Positions 34,459-44,857 are shown, counted from the first letter of the stretch. The stretch: DNA of 64,000 nucleotides from Hymenobacter sp. BRD67 (GCF_013256425.1 NZ_CP053904.1:682001-746000), one strand, 5' to 3'. Notes: generated by a model from the letters alone, not told the origin. Numbers and translations: made by a program.

Positions 34459-34740
34459 AACCGCCAGCCGACCTCAGCATTCAACTCGAATAGATACTAC
34501 GGCTTTTCGCCGGCTGTCTGCTTGTCGTAATAAACGTCTGGCGTGCACGAAGAACGGACAGCCGGCCAAAAAGCCGGCAGCCCGCCCCGAATACCGGCTT
34601 GGAAGCTACGCTGCCTTTCTTTCGCGTAAGCGAAATTGTATTATTATAAGATATAGTAAATACTTAATGACAAGAGTAGAAGAGCTGGCTTAGGGAGTTG
34701 GAGTAGTATATTTTCGGCCTCAACTGTCACTCTCCTGCGT

Positions 34741-35927
34741 ATGCTGCAACCCACTACTTCACTGCCGCTGCCGGCCGGGCCAGCAGCTACCTCACGCGTG
34801 CCGGCCATTGACGTAGTGCGCGGCCTGGCGATGGTAATCATGGCGCTCGACCACATTCGGGAGTTTTGGTGCGCTACCAGGGTGCGGCCCGAAGACGTGG
34901 CCCACGCCTCGGCGCTATTATTTCTGACGCGCTGGATTACGCACTTCTGCGCTCCCACATTTGTGTTTCTGGCCGGCGTGAGCGTCTTTTTATATCAGCA
35001 AAAGCAAGCAGGCCGGGGCAAAGTGAGCCGGTTTTTGCTGACGAGGGGACTCTGGCTGGTCGTGCTGGAGCTGGTGCTTATCAATTTTTTGCTGCAATGG
35101 GGCTACAACCTGGTGCTGCTGGAGGTAATCTGGGTGCTGGGTTGGAGCATGGTGCTGCTGGCCGGCCTTATCTGGCTGCCGCGCTGGCTGCTGGTTACAT
35201 TGGCGCTGGGTATGATTGCCGGCCAGCACCTGCTTCCCACGGCCCAGCCCGTAACGGCCAGCAACCTGCTCTGGGCGCTGCTCTACGGGGGCCGGCCTTT
35301 TTCCAGATGAGCCCGGTGCCTTTGCTGGCTGCCTATACTATTCTGCCCTGGACGGCCGTGATGGCCGCTGGCTACGCTGTCGGGCCGTGGTTCAGGGCTG
35401 CATCGGCCCAGCGCACGCGCTGGTTGCGGCTGGCGGGCGTGGCTGCCCTGCTGCTTTTCGGGTGCCTGCGTGCTACCAACTGGTACGGCGACCCCGCGCC
35501 GTGGAGCACGCAGCCGCGGGGGCCGGGGTATAGCCTGCTATCGTTTCTCGACGTCACCAAGTACCCGCCGTCGCTGCTGTTTCTGAGCCTTACGCTGGGC
35601 GTAGCCTTGCTGCTGCTGTCGGCAACCGAGGGCCTGCCCGGCCGGCTTAGTCGCTGGCTGAGCATATACGGACGGGTGCCGCTGTTTTACTTCGTGCTGC
35701 ATTTTTGCCTGGTGAGCGGGGGCGCATTTATCTGGACTACCCTGGCCTTTGGCAAAGCCATTAACCTTTCGTTTGCCCCGGTTAAAGACTGGCCGGCCGG
35801 CTACCACCCCAGCCTGCTGCGGGCCTACGTGGTGTGGGTGTGCGTGGTGGGGCTGATGTACTGGCCCTGTCGCTGGTACCAGGGCTACAAGCAGCGACAC
35901 TCGTATTGGTGGCTTTCTTATTTGTAG
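34741..35927 (+). CDS. DUF1624 / heparan-alpha-glucosaminide acetyltransferase-like membrane protein (single-base frameshift)
   Basis: A multi-pass membrane protein (about ten hydrophobic segments, 395 residues when corrected). The opening AIDVVRGLAMVIMALDHIREFW, FLTRWITHFCAPTFVFLAG and SRFLLTRGLWLVVLELV are hallmark DUF1624 segments, a family related to lysosomal HGSNAT-type acyltransferases. As written, the first frame stops after GGRPFSR at 35310. One extra G in the G5 run at 35287-35291 gives GGPAFFQMSPVPLLAAYTIL and continues to 35927 with SIYGRVPLFYFVLHF. The donor and acceptor are unknown. Confidence 0.88.
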
Positions 35928-36031
35928 GTGCCGGGCGGTTGGCGGCCGGCTGCATCTTTGTACTTATTTTCCCTGGCAAGCTGCCCCAAATGTAGTGCGC
36001 CAGAAATGTCACCCACCCAAGCAAGCGCCCC

Positions 36032-36844
36032 ATGACTATTCCCATCTACCAGGTCGATGCCTTTGCGCGGCGGCCCTTTACGGGTAACCCCGCCGCGGTA
36101 TGTCCGCTCGACGAATGGCTGCCGGCCGAAACCATGCAGCTGATTGCGGCCGAAAACAACCTGGCCGAAACAGCTTTTTTCATCCCGCTCAGCGGCCAGG
36201 AGGCCGATTTTCACCTGCGCTGGTTTACGCCGACGTTTGAGATTGACCTCTGCGGGCACGCTACGCTGGCCAGCGCCCACGTGCTCTGGAATGAGCGGGG
36301 CTTTGCCAAGCCCGAAATAGTGTTTCAAAGCAAAAGCGGCCTGCTGAAAGTGCGCCGCGAAGCCGATGGTAAGCTGGTGCTCGACTTTCCGAGCCGCCCG
36401 CCGCGCCCACTGGCCCTGGCCGAGCACCCTGAAGTGCTGATGCAGTCGCTCGGGCCTGGCGCGGCCACGCCGCAGGCCGTGCTGGCCTCGCGCGACCTGG
36501 TGGTCGAGTTTGCCCACGCCGATGAGGTGCTGGCGCTCAAGCCCGACTTCACTGCCCTCATCGACCTGGGCTACATCGGCCTGATTGCCACCGCGCCCGG
36601 CAGCAATGGCGTCGATTTTGTGTCGCGTTTCTTCGCCCCCGAGGTTGGCGTACCCGAAGACCCGGTAACCGGCTCGGCGCACAGCACGCTCATTCCGTTC
36701 TGGGCCGAAAAATTAAGCAAAACCGATATGTTTGCCCGTCAGGAGTCGGCGCGCGGCGGCGAGCTCTGGTGCCGCCTGCGCGGCGACCGTGTCGACATTG
36801 GTGGCTATGCTGTTACTTTTTTACGCGGCGACGTGCAGCTGTAG
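36032..36844 (+). CDS. PhzF family isomerase/epimerase-like protein
   Basis: A 270-residue cytoplasmic protein of the PhzF fold (two related alpha/beta halves, like diaminopimelate epimerase). The catalytic Glu is in NNLAETAFF near residue 45. The family motifs CGHATLASAHV and VPEDPVTGSAHSTL are both intact. PhzF itself isomerises a phenazine precursor. No other phenazine genes are present here, so this member likely acts on an unknown small metabolite. It is a single-gene unit ended by a terminator. Confidence 0.93.
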   Translation: MTIPIYQVDAFARRPFTGNPAAVCPLDEWLPAETMQLIAAENNLAETAFFIPLSGQEADFHLRWFTPTFEIDLCGHATLASAHVLWNERGFAKPEIVFQSKSGLLKVRREADGKLVLDFPSRPPRPLALAEHPEVLMQSLGPGAATPQAVLASRDLVVEFAHADEVLALKPDFTALIDLGYIGLIATAPGSNGVDFVSRFFAPEVGVPEDPVTGSAHSTLIPFWAEKLSKTDMFARQESARGGELWCRLRGDRVDIGGYAVTFLRGDVQL

Positions 36845-36864
36845 CACCGGTCAGGAAGCCCAGA

Positions 36865-36897
36865 AAAAACGCCTGGTGTAACACACCGGGCGTTTTT
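36865..36897 (+). terminator. Rho-independent terminator of the PhzF gene
   Basis: A 15-bp stem with one G-T pair (36865-36879 with 36883-36897) ends in a T run. The following bases to 37195 show no gene and should hold the promoter of the LytTR regulator. Confidence 0.8.
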
Positions 36898-37195
36898 AAG
36901 TTGGTGAAACAAGCTCATCAGCTAACCCAACAGCCACGAGCAGCTTGCGGCTCCCTTCTACCGGAGGTTATCCACCGCCCCACAATACGAACCAGTGCGG
37001 GTCTCAGGTTCGTATCTGGGTTATAGGTCTGCGCTACCTACTCAGCAAGCACCGCATAACGTACAAGCTATTGCCTGGCTTTGCGCTGCGTAAGTAAAAA
37101 CGGCTTCTTGTCTAAAAGGCAAAGCAGCCTTTCGGCCAGTACCTTCGTAATGCATAGTCTGCGTTTAGTGGTCCGTATTGGCATCCCTTGGTATT

Positions 37196-37927
37196 ATGAC
37201 GCCTGCTGCTCCTCTCACCTGCATCATCGTCGATGACAATGAAATCAACCGGCTCACCCTGGAGCACCTGGTTGACCTGACGCCCGAGCTGAAGCTGGTA
37301 GCCTCGCTGCCGGGCGGGCTCGAAACGCTCGATTTTTTTCGCAAGGGCGGGCGCTGTGACCTGCTGCTGCTCGATGTGGAGATGCCCACACTTACGGGCC
37401 TGGAGCTGGCCCGACTGCTGCCCAAGCCCACGCCCGCTATTGTGCTGGTAACAACCCACCGCACCTTTGCGGTGGCCGCCTTCGATATGCAGGCCATTGA
37501 TTACCTCGTGAAGCCCGTGGAGCCCGCCCGCTTTAGCCAGGCGATAGGCAGGGTAGTGGCCGCCCGCCGCCCCGTGGCCCGTCGGCCCCCGCCGGTTGCG
37601 CCGGCCCCGGCAGTGGCCCCCGAGCTATTTGTGAAAGTAGGCACCCGCTCAATAAAGGTAAATTTTGATGACGTTCTCTATATAGAGGCTCTGTCTACCT
37701 ATTCGGTTTTGGTTACGCCTACTCAGAAGCACATTGTGTACCTCACACTCAAGGTATTGAGCGAGCGGCTGCCATTTGCCCATTTTGTGCGCGTGCACCG
37801 TTCTTATATCGTTAATATGCAACGCATTGAGGCCGTCGAAGACAATGTCTTAAAAATCGGCTCCTGCGAAGTGCCGGTTGGTAAGTCTTATCAGGAAGAA
37901 TTTGCCCGCCATTTGCGCAGCCTTTGA
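37196..37927 (+). CDS. LytTR-family response regulator
   Basis: A 243-residue regulator. The receiver domain (residues about 8-120) has IIVDDNEINR, the phospho-acceptor Asp in LLLLDVEMPT and the Lys in DYLVKPVEP. A Pro/Ala linker joins it to a LytTR DNA-binding domain (about 145-240; VLYIEALSTYSVLV, FVRVHRSYIVN, VGKSYQEEF). The start is the ATG at 37196; a TTG codon six codons earlier is in frame but less likely. No kinase of the matching LytS type is adjacent; the hybrid kinase next door is on the opposite strand. Confidence 0.92.
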   Translation: MTPAAPLTCIIVDDNEINRLTLEHLVDLTPELKLVASLPGGLETLDFFRKGGRCDLLLLDVEMPTLTGLELARLLPKPTPAIVLVTTHRTFAVAAFDMQAIDYLVKPVEPARFSQAIGRVVAARRPVARRPPPVAPAPAVAPELFVKVGTRSIKVNFDDVLYIEALSTYSVLVTPTQKHIVYLTLKVLSERLPFAHFVRVHRSYIVNMQRIEAVEDNVLKIGSCEVPVGKSYQEEFARHLRSL

Positions 37928-38094
37928 AGCAATGGGTAACAGGGGCGTTATCGCTTGGTTCGCAATGCGTTGTAACTAAAGGGCGTGGTTTTCAACTGGC
38001 GTTTGCTTAGAGATGACTAGTTTTTCTTTCAGAGTATTTTCCTAAGTTCCTGATTAGTAATTAAAAATAGTTGCTACCTGCGGTCCGCTGCTTA

Positions 38095-40719
38095 TTACCC
38101 ACCTTGTTCCTGCGGCAGCTCGTGGGCCAGCTGTGCTAATACGCGCTCAATATGGGTAGCCAGGTGAGAAGCGGCGGCCGGCAGATGCGGGTAGTCGGCA
38201 GGGGTAGCCGCTTCGAGCTGCTCAACGGCGGCGGCTACCTGGTGCATGCCTACCGATTCGAGGCTGGGCTTGATGTGGTGGGTGATTTTGGCAACTTCGC
38301 TCCAACGGTTTTCGGTGGCCGCCTGGCGCAACTGAGCGAGGCTCTCGGGCATGTTGCGTAAAAAAGAACGAATAATTTTCAGCACGAATTCCTCACGGCC
38401 CCGAGCCAGCACCCGCAGCTTGGCCAGGTCGTAGGCCGGAGCATCGGCCGGGGCAGGCAGCAGCTGCGCCAGGGTGCGGTACACTTCCTCATCCTCAAAT
38501 GGCTTGGCCAGGCACGCATTCATACCGGCGGCCAGGTAGCGGTCGCGGTCGGCCCGAAAGGCATTGGCCGTAAGGGCCACGATAGGTATGTTGGCCCGCT
38601 GAGGGTCGGGCAGCGCCCGGATAGCGGCCGTAGCGTCGAGGCCATTGAGGCCGGGCAGCTGAATATCCATGAGCACCACATCATAGAGTACTTCGTCGCG
38701 CACGCGGTGCACCCCGGCCAGGCCATCTTTGGCTTCTTCCACTATGGCTCCCCAGCCCTCAAAGAGCAGCCGGGCCACGGTACGGTTTATCTCATTGTCT
38801 TCGACTACCAGCAGCCGGCGGCCCTGCAGGGCCCCGGTGTCGTAGGCGTCGACGAGCGGCGACGCTATAACGGGAGCGGGGGCTTTGGGCAGCGTAAGCA
38901 TAAAGGCAAAGATGCTGCCCTGCCCGAGCACGCTGCTGAGCATTAGCTGGCCTCCCAGCTGCTCAACCAGCGCCCGCGAAATGCTGAGCCCCAGCCCGGT
39001 GCCGCCAAAGCGCCGCGTGGTATCGGAATAAGCCTGGGTAAACCCTTCGAAAATAAGCTGTTGCTTCTCAGGCGCGATACCAATGCCGGTATCTTCCACG
39101 CTGAATCGCACCGTGATGGTTTTATCAGTGGCGGCCAGCTGCTCGCCAATAACCATCACGCGCCCGCCTGGGTCGGTAAATTTTAAGGCATTGGCTACCA
39201 GATTGATAAGAATCTGGTTGAGGCGGTGCGGGTCGCCGAGCACCCAGGGGTAGCTACAGGTAGTGCGCAGGGGCGTGCCCGCAAAGTGAATACCCTTTTC
39301 ATTGGCCTGCGCAATAAGAGGGCGCAGGGCCTCACCCATCGAGTCGCAGAGGTTAAACGCCACCGATTCCATCTCCAGCTTGCCGGAGGTAATCTTGGCC
39401 ATGTCGAGCACGTCGTTGATAACGTGCAGCAGGTGATGCCCCGCGTGGCGGATAGTGCGCACAAACTCCTGCTGACGGCCGTCGAGCAAGGTTTTGCCAA
39501 GCTGGCTGGCCATACCCAGCACCCCATTGAGGGGCGTCCGGATTTCGTGGCTGACATTGGCCAGAAAGTTTTCGCGGGCCCGCACGGCTGCTTCGGCCGC
39601 GGTTTTGGCCCGCAGCAGCTCCTGCTCGGCCAGTACGCGCTCGGTAATTTCCTGGCCATAGCCAATCACGTAAAGCGACTGGCCGGCCTCGCGCACCAGG
39701 TAGTTGTCGTAGAGCAGGTACCGGGTCCGGCCCTTGTTGTCGTTGATAGCCAGCGTGCCGCGCTGGCTATCGGTGGTAGCGAAGCCCTGTAGGTAGCTCG
39801 TTACTGCGGGCCGGTGCTCAGGGGCTACCAATTCGTGCAGCAGGCAGCCCGGCAGGGCCGACAGCGGCCGGCCCAGCAACTCGGCCGCTGCCGGGTTTAC
39901 CGAGAGCAGCTCGCCTTGCAGGTCGTGGGTGCAGATGAGCGCGTGCGAGTGCATCATCAGGTCGCGGTACTGCTTTTCCTGCTGGGCCAGGGTATCGGTG
40001 GCCAGCTTCTCCTCGGTGATGTCGTTGCTGAGCACCAGTACCTGGCGGGTGCCATCGGGCCGCTCCAGCAGCCGCTTGATAGTGCAGAAATAGCGCACCT
40101 CGCCCGAAGCCAGCGTGGTAGGCACCTCCACCGTTAGCTGCTCGCCGGTAGCTAAAACATATGCATCGGTAGCTATATACTCTTTCCATTCTTCAGCCTG
40201 CCGGGGAGTAGGAGGCTGGACATGCGTTGGATGCAGGTAGCCCAGCTGGCGGCGCAGCTCGGTGGTTGCCCGGTTTTCGAACACCATTTGCTTCGTCTCA
40301 TCGCGCACAAAGATTAAGCTGGGAGTAGCATCCAGAATGGCACTCATAAAAGCCTGCTGCTCGGCAAGCTGCCGCTCGGCGCGAACGCGGTCCGTGGTTT
40401 CGGCCAGGTACAGGGTTATGCAGCCGGTAGGGGGCTCGCTAGCCGCCACCTGCAGCATAAAAAAACGCTCACCCACCTGAATTTCCTGGCTCGGGGCGCC
40501 ATTACGGGCTACCGCTCGCAGCTGGCGGCGTATCCGCACCTGCTCTTCCCGGCTTAAGCCGTGGCCCATGGTCCGGGCCGCGGCATTTGCATAAAGCTGC
40601 CGGCCCGTGGCATCAAGGCGCACGATGGGGTTGGGGTTATGCTCCGATAAGCTGGCCAGCGTGTGCAGGTCGGCTGAGGAGTCATCCGTTAGAGGGGCCG
40701 GGGCAGCGGGCAAAGACAT
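38095..40719 (-). CDS. Hybrid sensor histidine kinase with PAS, receiver and HPt domains
   Basis: An 874-residue phosphorelay kinase without obvious membrane segments, so cytoplasmic. Three PAS-type sensor domains (about residues 25-130, 140-255 and 262-375) come first. The HisKA dimerisation domain has the acceptor His near residue 390 (FLANVSHEIRTPLNG), then the ATPase domain (NLVANALKF, VEDTGIGI, GTGLGLSIS). A receiver domain has its Asp near residue 683 (VLMDIQLPG), and a C-terminal HPt domain has its His near residue 813 (KITHHIKPSLESVG). It can run a complete internal His-Asp-His relay. The output regulator is not adjacent. Confidence 0.95.
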   Translation of the reverse strand: MSLPAAPAPLTDDSSADLHTLASLSEHNPNPIVRLDATGRQLYANAAARTMGHGLSREEQVRIRRQLRAVARNGAPSQEIQVGERFFMLQVAASEPPTGCITLYLAETTDRVRAERQLAEQQAFMSAILDATPSLIFVRDETKQMVFENRATTELRRQLGYLHPTHVQPPTPRQAEEWKEYIATDAYVLATGEQLTVEVPTTLASGEVRYFCTIKRLLERPDGTRQVLVLSNDITEEKLATDTLAQQEKQYRDLMMHSHALICTHDLQGELLSVNPAAAELLGRPLSALPGCLLHELVAPEHRPAVTSYLQGFATTDSQRGTLAINDNKGRTRYLLYDNYLVREAGQSLYVIGYGQEITERVLAEQELLRAKTAAEAAVRARENFLANVSHEIRTPLNGVLGMASQLGKTLLDGRQQEFVRTIRHAGHHLLHVINDVLDMAKITSGKLEMESVAFNLCDSMGEALRPLIAQANEKGIHFAGTPLRTTCSYPWVLGDPHRLNQILINLVANALKFTDPGGRVMVIGEQLAATDKTITVRFSVEDTGIGIAPEKQQLIFEGFTQAYSDTTRRFGGTGLGLSISRALVEQLGGQLMLSSVLGQGSIFAFMLTLPKAPAPVIASPLVDAYDTGALQGRRLLVVEDNEINRTVARLLFEGWGAIVEEAKDGLAGVHRVRDEVLYDVVLMDIQLPGLNGLDATAAIRALPDPQRANIPIVALTANAFRADRDRYLAAGMNACLAKPFEDEEVYRTLAQLLPAPADAPAYDLAKLRVLARGREEFVLKIIRSFLRNMPESLAQLRQAATENRWSEVAKITHHIKPSLESVGMHQVAAAVEQLEAATPADYPHLPAAASHLATHIERVLAQLAHELPQEQGG

Positions 40720-41243
40720 AGTAATGAAAAGACGAAAATAAGCTGCGTATGGCGGCCGGTAAGCTACCTGACTCTAAACAACAAACTGGCGGCATCGGAT
40801 TACCTTGCAAATAGCAAAAGCAATTCCGTTAGCTATGCAAGCGCCAATTCTCAGGTCCGCGCTATCCTCATTCGGAAAGTGGTAGCTGAAAAGTCGTACC
40901 AGGCTGTCAGGCAGGGCTTGCTGTGCAGGTGCGGAGCTGTACTTAGCTTAGCGGCCCCAATCGCCCGAATTGGGTGATTGGGGCCGCGGGCCGGTTGGCA
41001 AAGGAAGCGCGCTACGTGGCTTACGCACCGGTTAGGCCGGCCCGGTTAGCAGCAGGAAAGTTTGTTATAGCAGCAGAAAGGATAGCGCTCCGGAAGGCGG
41101 CTGAGGATAGCGTAGTTTTGTAAAAGTAGCGGGTGGCCTGGGCCGCCCAGCCGTTACTATGCGAACAGCAGGCTCTGCTAGCCGGATAGCCGCCGACGCG
41201 CGCCCAGGCAATGCAGCCTCCATTTACCGCTAGCGGATAATAA
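40720..41243. other. Intergenic region with a strong hairpin
   Basis: No gene is supported. The most notable structure is a hairpin at 40951-40987 whose outer 12 bp (40951-40962 with 40976-40987) pair perfectly and whose interior continues to pair. The region next to 40719 should carry the promoter of the hybrid kinase. Confidence 0.5.
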
Positions 41244-41276
41244 AAAACCTCCTCTCGGATACTGAAAGGAGGTTTT
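41244..41276 (-). terminator. Rho-independent terminator of the 41323-41831 gene
   Basis: A 10-bp stem (41244-41253 with 41267-41276) is followed on the minus strand by a T run. It lies 46 bases past the stop codon. Confidence 0.75.
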
Positions 41277-41322
41277 GGCCTTCTTTAAGCTAAGCCACTC
41301 GGTACGATACAGACAGCGCAGC

Positions 41323-41831
41323 CTATTGGCCGAGCGTAATGTGCAGCGGCTCGGTAGCGGCCTTAGCGGGAACTTCTACCCGGCTGCTGCCTTCGCCAAA
41401 ATATTCGACCCGCAGCGAGACCGGCATGCTGGCAGGTACGGGCAGGGTAAAGGTGCCTTTCGCATCGGTTACCACGAGCTGGCGTGGTGCACCAGCCGGG
41501 TACACGCTGGCCCCGGCGCAGGGCTGGCCATCGGCCTTCAGCACGATGCCTTTAAGCTGCACGGTTTGTGGGGCCAGGGCCTCCGCAACGGGCGGCGCGG
41601 CGGCTGGGGTGGCCAGGCTGGCGGCGCTCTTGGGGGTGCCGGCTTTTTGGCCGCCGGCGCGGCAGGCGCGCAGCACGGGGCGGCGGCCGGCGCTGCTGCC
41701 GCGTGAGGCTGCTTGGTGGCTGGCCCGTTGGTGGCCGGAGTGTTAGCAGCGGCCGTGCCCGGCACGGCTACCAGCATCGGAAGAGCGAGCAGAGCTGCTA
41801 CGTAAAGGCGGATAGTATAGTGATTATTCAT
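41323..41831 (-). CDS. Secreted protein with carboxypeptidase-regulatory-like domain (single-base frameshift)
   Basis: The signal peptide (MNNHYTIRLYVAALLALP..., start 41831) and an Ala/Pro-rich stretch are in one frame. The C-terminal domain (VQLKGIVLKADGQPCAGASV, GTFTLPVPASMPVSLRVEYFG) is in another. One extra C in the C5 run (plus-strand G5 at 41632-41636) joins them as KKPAPPKSAASLATP, giving 169 residues. The C-terminal part matches the carboxypeptidase-regulatory/CarbopepD beta-sandwich often found in Bacteroidota outer-membrane proteins. As a standalone secreted domain its role is unknown. Confidence 0.72.
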
Positions 41832-42006
41832 AATAGAGCGGCTAACGAAGCTTGGGGCAACAGGTTGCACCAAAGGCAGAAAAAGTTGACTTGTACAAAT
41901 GTACTGGTTCCCCGAAAGCCAGGACTATTAACTATCCGGACTAGTTGATTCTGTGTGTGAACGTAGCCTGCTGCCAGACGAAAAAAATTCTGGGGCTGAA
42001 CACAAT

Positions 42007-42656
42007 TTATTTTGCGCGGCTGCCAGCGGTCTTGCGGGCCGTGGTAGCGGCCAGGGTGCGGCCGGGGTTGTCTTCCAGAAATTTACCCCAGCTCTTGCTG
42101 CCGGCCTTTGCGTTGTTGCCCTGCTGGTAGTGGTGGCACAGGGCTACGGCCAGCGCATCGGTGGCGTCCAGAAACTTCGGCGCTTCTTCGATGGGCGGCA
42201 GGGTCAGCGTCTGGCGCAGCATGCGGGCCACCTGCTCCTTATCGGCTGATCCTGAGCCGGTTACGGCCTGCTTTACTTTCGTCGGGGCATATTCAACAAA
42301 GGGTATATCGCGCGAGAGGCAGGCGGCGATGGCCACGCCCTGTGCCCGCCCCAGCTTGAGCATACTCTGCACATTAACCCCGTAGAAGGGTGCCTCGATG
42401 GCCAGCTCATCGGGCAAAAACTCATCAATGAGCTCGAGCATGCGGGTGAAAATCCGCTTTAGCTTTACGGCGTGATTCGAACCCAGGGCCTTCAGGTTGA
42501 TAACGTCGTATTGCAGCACGTCGACGCGCTGCCCGCGCACCTCAATAACGGCGTAGCCCATAATCTGGGTGCCGGGGTCGATGCCCATGATGACCTTCTC
42601 GGCCGGCGGGAGCCGCTGGGCGGGAGTAGGGGGGGCAAGGTGCGGGAAACGGCCAT
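42007..42656 (-). CDS. ruvC: Holliday-junction endonuclease RuvC (frameshift at N-terminus)
   Basis: Resolves Holliday junctions together with RuvAB during recombination repair. The catalytic acidic residues appear in order: Asp in IMGIDPGTQIMGY, Glu in ELAIEAPFYG, and the late Asp pair in FLDATDALAVALCHH. LKLGRAQGVAIAA and TKVKQAVTGSGSADKEQV are diagnostic. No in-frame start lies close upstream. One extra C in the C7 run (plus-strand G7 at 42629-42635) connects to an ATG at 42656, giving MAVSRTLPPPTPAQRLPPAEKV and a 216-residue protein. The C-terminal Lys/Arg tail is longer than in E. coli. Confidence 0.93.
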
Positions 42657-42712
42657 CTAGCCCAAAGTTACGCTCCAATGCCCCGAAACCGCCGTGCCGC
42701 GCCGCAGGGTGG

Positions 42713-43675
42713 GTGCGGCTGGGCAAAATCGGCCTCACTTTGCTTACCCTGGGGCTGCTGTACCATTCGGTATTTGCCGCGCCCGATACGGCGGCAGCCT
42801 GGCGGCAGCTGCTGGCCTCTACGCTTAGCGGCGAGGGGCGCGGCCCGGTGCTGGCCGCCCTGGCCCTGGTGCCCCTCAACTGGGGCCTGGAAGCCTGGAA
42901 GTGGCAGCGCCTGGCGCAGCACCTGGAGCCCGGGCACTCGTTTGGGCGCAGCTTTCGGGCAGTGCTGCTGGGCCTTACCCTGGGCTTCGCCACACCCAAC
43001 CGGGTGGGCGACTACGCCGCCCGCATCCTGGAGCTGCACGCCAGGCGGCGGCTCGAAGCCGTGGGGGCCGTGTTTTTGGGCCGCTACGCGCAGCTCGTGG
43101 CCACGGTGCTGGCGGGCGGGGCGGGGCTGCTGTACTTTCTGTTTGCGTTTTACCTTGGCGGCTACCCCGCCGCGCAGGTAGGCGTAGCGGTGGCCGCCGC
43201 ACTGGTTGGCGCCGCGGCGCTGCTGCCGCTCTACCGCTCCCGGCTGCTGCTGGCAGCACTGGCGCTGCTCAAGCCTCTGCGCCGCTTCCGCCGCTACCTG
43301 GCCGTGATGCCTACCTATACAGCGGGCGAGCTTCACGCTGTACTGGCAATATCTTTTTTTCGCTATATTATGTTCTGCGGGCAATTTTTACTGCTGCTTT
43401 ATGCCTACGGCGTGCGTACGCCCCTGGGGCCGGCAGTGGCGGCGGTGGCGGGCACGTTTTTGTTCAAGTCGCTGGTGCCCTCCCTCAATGCGTTGGCCGA
43501 TGTGGGGGTGCGCGAACTCTCGGCCACGCACTTATTTGGGCTGCTGGGCCAGCCGGTGCTGCCGGTACTGAGCGCCAGCCTCAGCCTGTGGGTCATCAAC
43601 ATCGCGCTGCCCAGTGCGCTAGGGCTGCTGCTGCTGCCCGGCCTGCGGGTGCTGCGCGAGAGAAAAAGCCGTTGA
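42713..43675 (+). CDS. Lysylphosphatidylglycerol-synthase-type transmembrane (UPF0104) family protein
   Basis: A multi-pass membrane protein of about 320 residues with eight or so hydrophobic segments. LGLTLGFATPNRVGDYAARI near residue 90 and FLFKSLVPSLNALADVGVRE near residue 250 are hallmark segments of the UPF0104/LPG_synthase_TM family, whose members flip or transport lipid-linked molecules. I use a GTG start at 42713. An ATG at 42678 would be in frame if one G were missing in the run near 42708. It lies 3 nt ahead of a glycosyltransferase gene, so they are coupled and probably act on the same envelope lipid or glycan. Confidence 0.82.
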   Translation: MRLGKIGLTLLTLGLLYHSVFAAPDTAAAWRQLLASTLSGEGRGPVLAALALVPLNWGLEAWKWQRLAQHLEPGHSFGRSFRAVLLGLTLGFATPNRVGDYAARILELHARRRLEAVGAVFLGRYAQLVATVLAGGAGLLYFLFAFYLGGYPAAQVGVAVAAALVGAAALLPLYRSRLLLAALALLKPLRRFRRYLAVMPTYTAGELHAVLAISFFRYIMFCGQFLLLLYAYGVRTPLGPAVAAVAGTFLFKSLVPSLNALADVGVRELSATHLFGLLGQPVLPVLSASLSLWVINIALPSALGLLLLPGLRVLRERKSR

Positions 43676-43678
43676 TAA

Positions 43679-44857
43679 ATGGTAGTGCCAAGCATAATCT
43701 TACTGCTGGGGCCGCTCCTATATGCAGCTGTACTAAGCTGGCTGCAGGGGGGCATTCTCAGTAGCGCGGCTGCACCCGGCTGGCCGGCTGCTTCTTGGCC
43801 CATCATCCGGGAGCGCGAGCCAACTGCCGCGCCCTTGCTTACAGTACTCATTGCGGCTCGCAACGAAGCAGCCGCGCTGCCGCGGCTGCTGCACGCCTTG
43901 CAGCGCCAGACGCTGCCGCCGCACTTGTTCGAAGTCCTTATTGCCGACGACCACTCCACTGACGGCACGGCGGCGCTGGTGGTGGCCGCGGCGGGGCAGG
44001 CTGCGTTTGCCTTACGTCTCCTTGGGCTGCCACCCGGCCTCATGGGTAAAAAAGCGGCGCTGGCCGCCGCTGAGGCGCAGGCCCGCACCGCCTGGGTGGT
44101 GTGCACCGATGCCGACTGCCGCCCCGCGCCCGGCTGGCTGGCTGCCTATGCTGCTGTTATCGAAAGCCAGGAGCTAGCGCTGCGGCCGCTTCATTTTATC
44201 AGCGGGCCGGTGCGGCTCACGCCGGGCGGTGCGTGGTTTGATGGCTTGCTGGGGCTGGAGTTTGCCGGGCTCATTGGGGTGGGGGCGGGCTGCATCGGGC
44301 GGGGCCGGCCTACCATGTGCAACGGGGCTAATCTAGCTTTTCGACGCGCTACCTTTCACGAAGTAGGCGGCTATACCGATAACCAGGTCCTGGCCAGTGG
44401 CGACGACGAGTTTTTGCTGCATAAAATTCACCAGCACTACCCGGCCGGGGTGCGCTTCCTGGCCGATGCGGCAGCTTTGGTTGATACGCCCGCGCCGGCC
44501 ACGCTGCGGGCTCTGCTGCGGCAGCGCGTACGCTGGGCCAGCAAGTGGCCGCACTACCGCCCGGCCGCCCCGCGCCAGCTGGCGCTGCTCGTGCTGGCTG
44601 CCAACCTGAGCCTGGCGCTGGGGCTGGCCCTCGGCTGGTTCTTTCCTATGCTTCGACCCTGGGTAGCAGCTGGCTGGCTACTAAAGCTGGGAGCAGATAC
44701 CTGGTTGCTCTGGCCGGTGCTGGGCTTGCTGAAGCGGCGGCGCTGGCTGGCCTGGCTGTTGCCCCTGCAGCTGCTGTATGCGCCCTACGGGCTGGCCGTG
44801 GGCCTGGCCGGGCAGCGCGGCCAGGGCTACCGCTGGAAAGGACGACAGGTGCGCTAG
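43679..44857 (+). CDS. Membrane-bound family 2 glycosyltransferase
   Basis: This 392-residue protein has an N-terminal membrane segment (about 5-25). The GT-A catalytic domain reads LTVLIAARNEAAALPRLL, VLIADDHSTDGT, the DxD-type motif VVCTDADCRPAPGW, and later ASGDDEFLLHKI and RQRVRWASKWPHY (Q/RxxRW). Three to four C-terminal spans follow (about 300-385). This is the topology of processive or lipid-acceptor GT2 enzymes. The sugar and acceptor are unknown. The stop of the upstream transmembrane gene is 3 nt before its ATG, so they are translated together. Confidence 0.9.
   Translation: MVVPSIILLLGPLLYAAVLSWLQGGILSSAAAPGWPAASWPIIREREPTAAPLLTVLIAARNEAAALPRLLHALQRQTLPPHLFEVLIADDHSTDGTAALVVAAAGQAAFALRLLGLPPGLMGKKAALAAAEAQARTAWVVCTDADCRPAPGWLAAYAAVIESQELALRPLHFISGPVRLTPGGAWFDGLLGLEFAGLIGVGAGCIGRGRPTMCNGANLAFRRATFHEVGGYTDNQVLASGDDEFLLHKIHQHYPAGVRFLADAAALVDTPAPATLRALLRQRVRWASKWPHYRPAAPRQLALLVLAANLSLALGLALGWFFPMLRPWVAAGWLLKLGADTWLLWPVLGLLKRRRWLAWLLPLQLLYAPYGLAVGLAGQRGQGYRWKGRQVR

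Noticed and set aside
34294..34740. tRNA or small RNA gene
   Set aside because: The inverted repeats here do not form a cloverleaf and no T-arm consensus was seen; REP-like pairs explain them better.
36032..36844. Phenazine biosynthesis locus
   Set aside because: Only a PhzF-fold protein is present; no other phz gene lies nearby, and most PhzF relatives are not phenazine enzymes.
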